Program-made: the position numbers and the translations under genes
Notes under the pieces: generated by a model
What the model saw: the letters and a program-made list of their open reading frames with translations, nothing else
Databases searched by the model: none
What the model was told of the DNA's origin: nothing
Assembly: GCA_025935195.1 (NCBI GenBank)
Contig: JAICVS010000011.1
Coordinates: 1-54,709 of the forward strand
Direction of reading: 5' to 3'
DNA length: 54,709 nt
Source of the DNA: Ktedonobacterales bacterium
GTDB taxonomy: Bacteria > Chloroflexota > Ktedonobacteria > Ktedonobacterales > JADMIN01
Shown: positions 54,356-54,709 of the stretch, piece after piece
How the letters are laid out: every line of letters begins with the position of its first letter
How positions within the stretch are numbered: position 1 is the stretch's first letter

Positions 54356-54709
54356 GGAACGGCACGAGGTGACAGATCGTCCGATCGCCGCCCGCCCGCG
54401 ATCGCGTTCCCATCGCGCGAGTCGTGAGCGGGAACGACCCACGAGCCATCGCGCGCGGCATACGCCATACCCGAAACGACGCGATGCCCCTAAAGCCGGA
54501 TGTCATGGGGCTGCGGGGCATCTGGTGGGAGTGGGGGTGACCGACGGGGCTTGAACCCGCGACCTCCAGATCCACAATCTGGCGGGCGGCGAAATGCGGG
54601 AATATTCGGGCTTCGCTCGGCGTCTGCCCAGGACTTTTCAGCAGTTTGACACTTCCGCACATCTGGTGCTTTCGATGTAAGATAGGGATAGGAAACGTGG
54701 GGCGTCACG
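54356..54709. other. 354-bp end region with tRNA fragment
   Basis: G+C rises again right after the NTPase stop. Apart from the tRNA-His 3' portion (54536-54582) I see no gene. The final 120 bp has no recognisable feature; if an integrated element begins here it continues beyond the window. Confidence 0.4.
54536..54582 (-). tRNA. 3' fragment of tRNA-His (GTG anticodon), truncated at the 5' side
   Basis: On the minus strand: anticodon arm CCAGA-TTGTGGA-TCTGG (anticodon GTG at 54575-54573), variable AGGTC, T arm GCGGG-TTCAAGC-CCCGT, acceptor 3' strand CGGTCAC and C73, the discriminator specific for tRNA-His. No CCA is encoded. The D arm and 5' acceptor strand are missing: the DNA to the right has no match to GGTAGAGC-type D-arm sequence. 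A fragment like this is the usual scar where an integrating element used tRNA-His as its attachment site. Confidence 0.8.

Noticed and set aside
54536-54582. Intact tRNA-His
   Set aside because: D arm and 5' acceptor strand are missing in the DNA to the right.
54490-54708. Minus-strand 72-residue open frame as an integrase end
   Set aside because: Much of it is translated from the tRNA fragment (GSGGRGFKPRRS), and no recombinase motif is visible.

Overview
The window is a high-G+C bacterial chromosome segment with dense genes on both strands, frequent GTG/TTG starts with GGAGG-type ribosome binding sites, and many short intergenic repeats. A DUF4388 protein, large extracytoplasmic Cache receptor-like protein, inositol-lipid genes and repeat-rich spacers fit Chloroflexota best (Ktedonobacteria or Thermomicrobia-like). 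This is inferred from gene content only; an actinobacterium is a less likely alternative.

Layout. 0-9 kb: four small-molecule modifying genes (GNAT acetyltransferases), two SAM methyltransferases, a Crp/Fnr regulator, a YcaQ/AlkX-like winged-helix protein, a carbonic-anhydrase-like protein and a lipoprotein. 9-20 kb: a glycogen-synthase-like glycosyltransferase, an S9 prolyl-oligopeptidase, type III pantothenate kinase, an aldehyde dehydrogenase and a 1103-residue BNR-repeat protein. 20-23 kb: a lone receiver protein, a DUF4177 protein and an NtrC-type activator. 23-33 kb (all minus strand): a phosphatidylinositol / PIM-like lipid cluster, read right to left as ArsR regulator, inositol-3-phosphate synthase, two HtrB/PatA-type acyltransferases, PHP phosphoesterase, PimA-like mannosyltransferase, CDP-alcohol phosphatidyltransferase and a NYN-domain protein. 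33-40 kb: zinc-ribbon proteins, mannose-1-phosphate guanylyltransferase (could supply GDP-mannose to the PimA-like enzyme), DUF4388 protein and Cache protein. 40-46 kb: an OmpR-type two-component pair divergent from a variant trehalose-phosphate-synthase-like GT20 enzyme, then a GNAT. 46.5-48.8 kb: an unrecognised membrane protein plus a TPR protein of somewhat lower G+C. 49.3-54.4 kb: one 1671-residue STAND-type NTPase of clearly lower G+C (about 55% in 300 bases counted by hand, against roughly 70% in the core genes), with a C-terminal PLD/MIT_C-like domain. The window ends with a 5'-truncated tRNA-His, which looks like an attachment-site remnant.

Most notable. (1) A four-copy, 317-372 bp element (5.1, 16.1, 33.2 kb on +, 46.3 kb on -). 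Each copy starts with a promoter with an exact 17-bp spacer, has a variable-sequence hairpin after it, a conserved TTGCCGYTTTTGCC/GGCAAAAACGGCAA long-range pairing around a GGCTTGAATTC core, and in three copies ends in a GGCAATGTTGAC-type hairpin. It may be a structured RNA family or a mobile promoter-leader-start module with a small ORF. (2) The NTPase-helical-PLD-like protein beside a tRNA remnant, a candidate defence gene. (3) A second repeat family whose stem-loops show compensatory base changes and which sits in several gaps of the inositol-lipid cluster.
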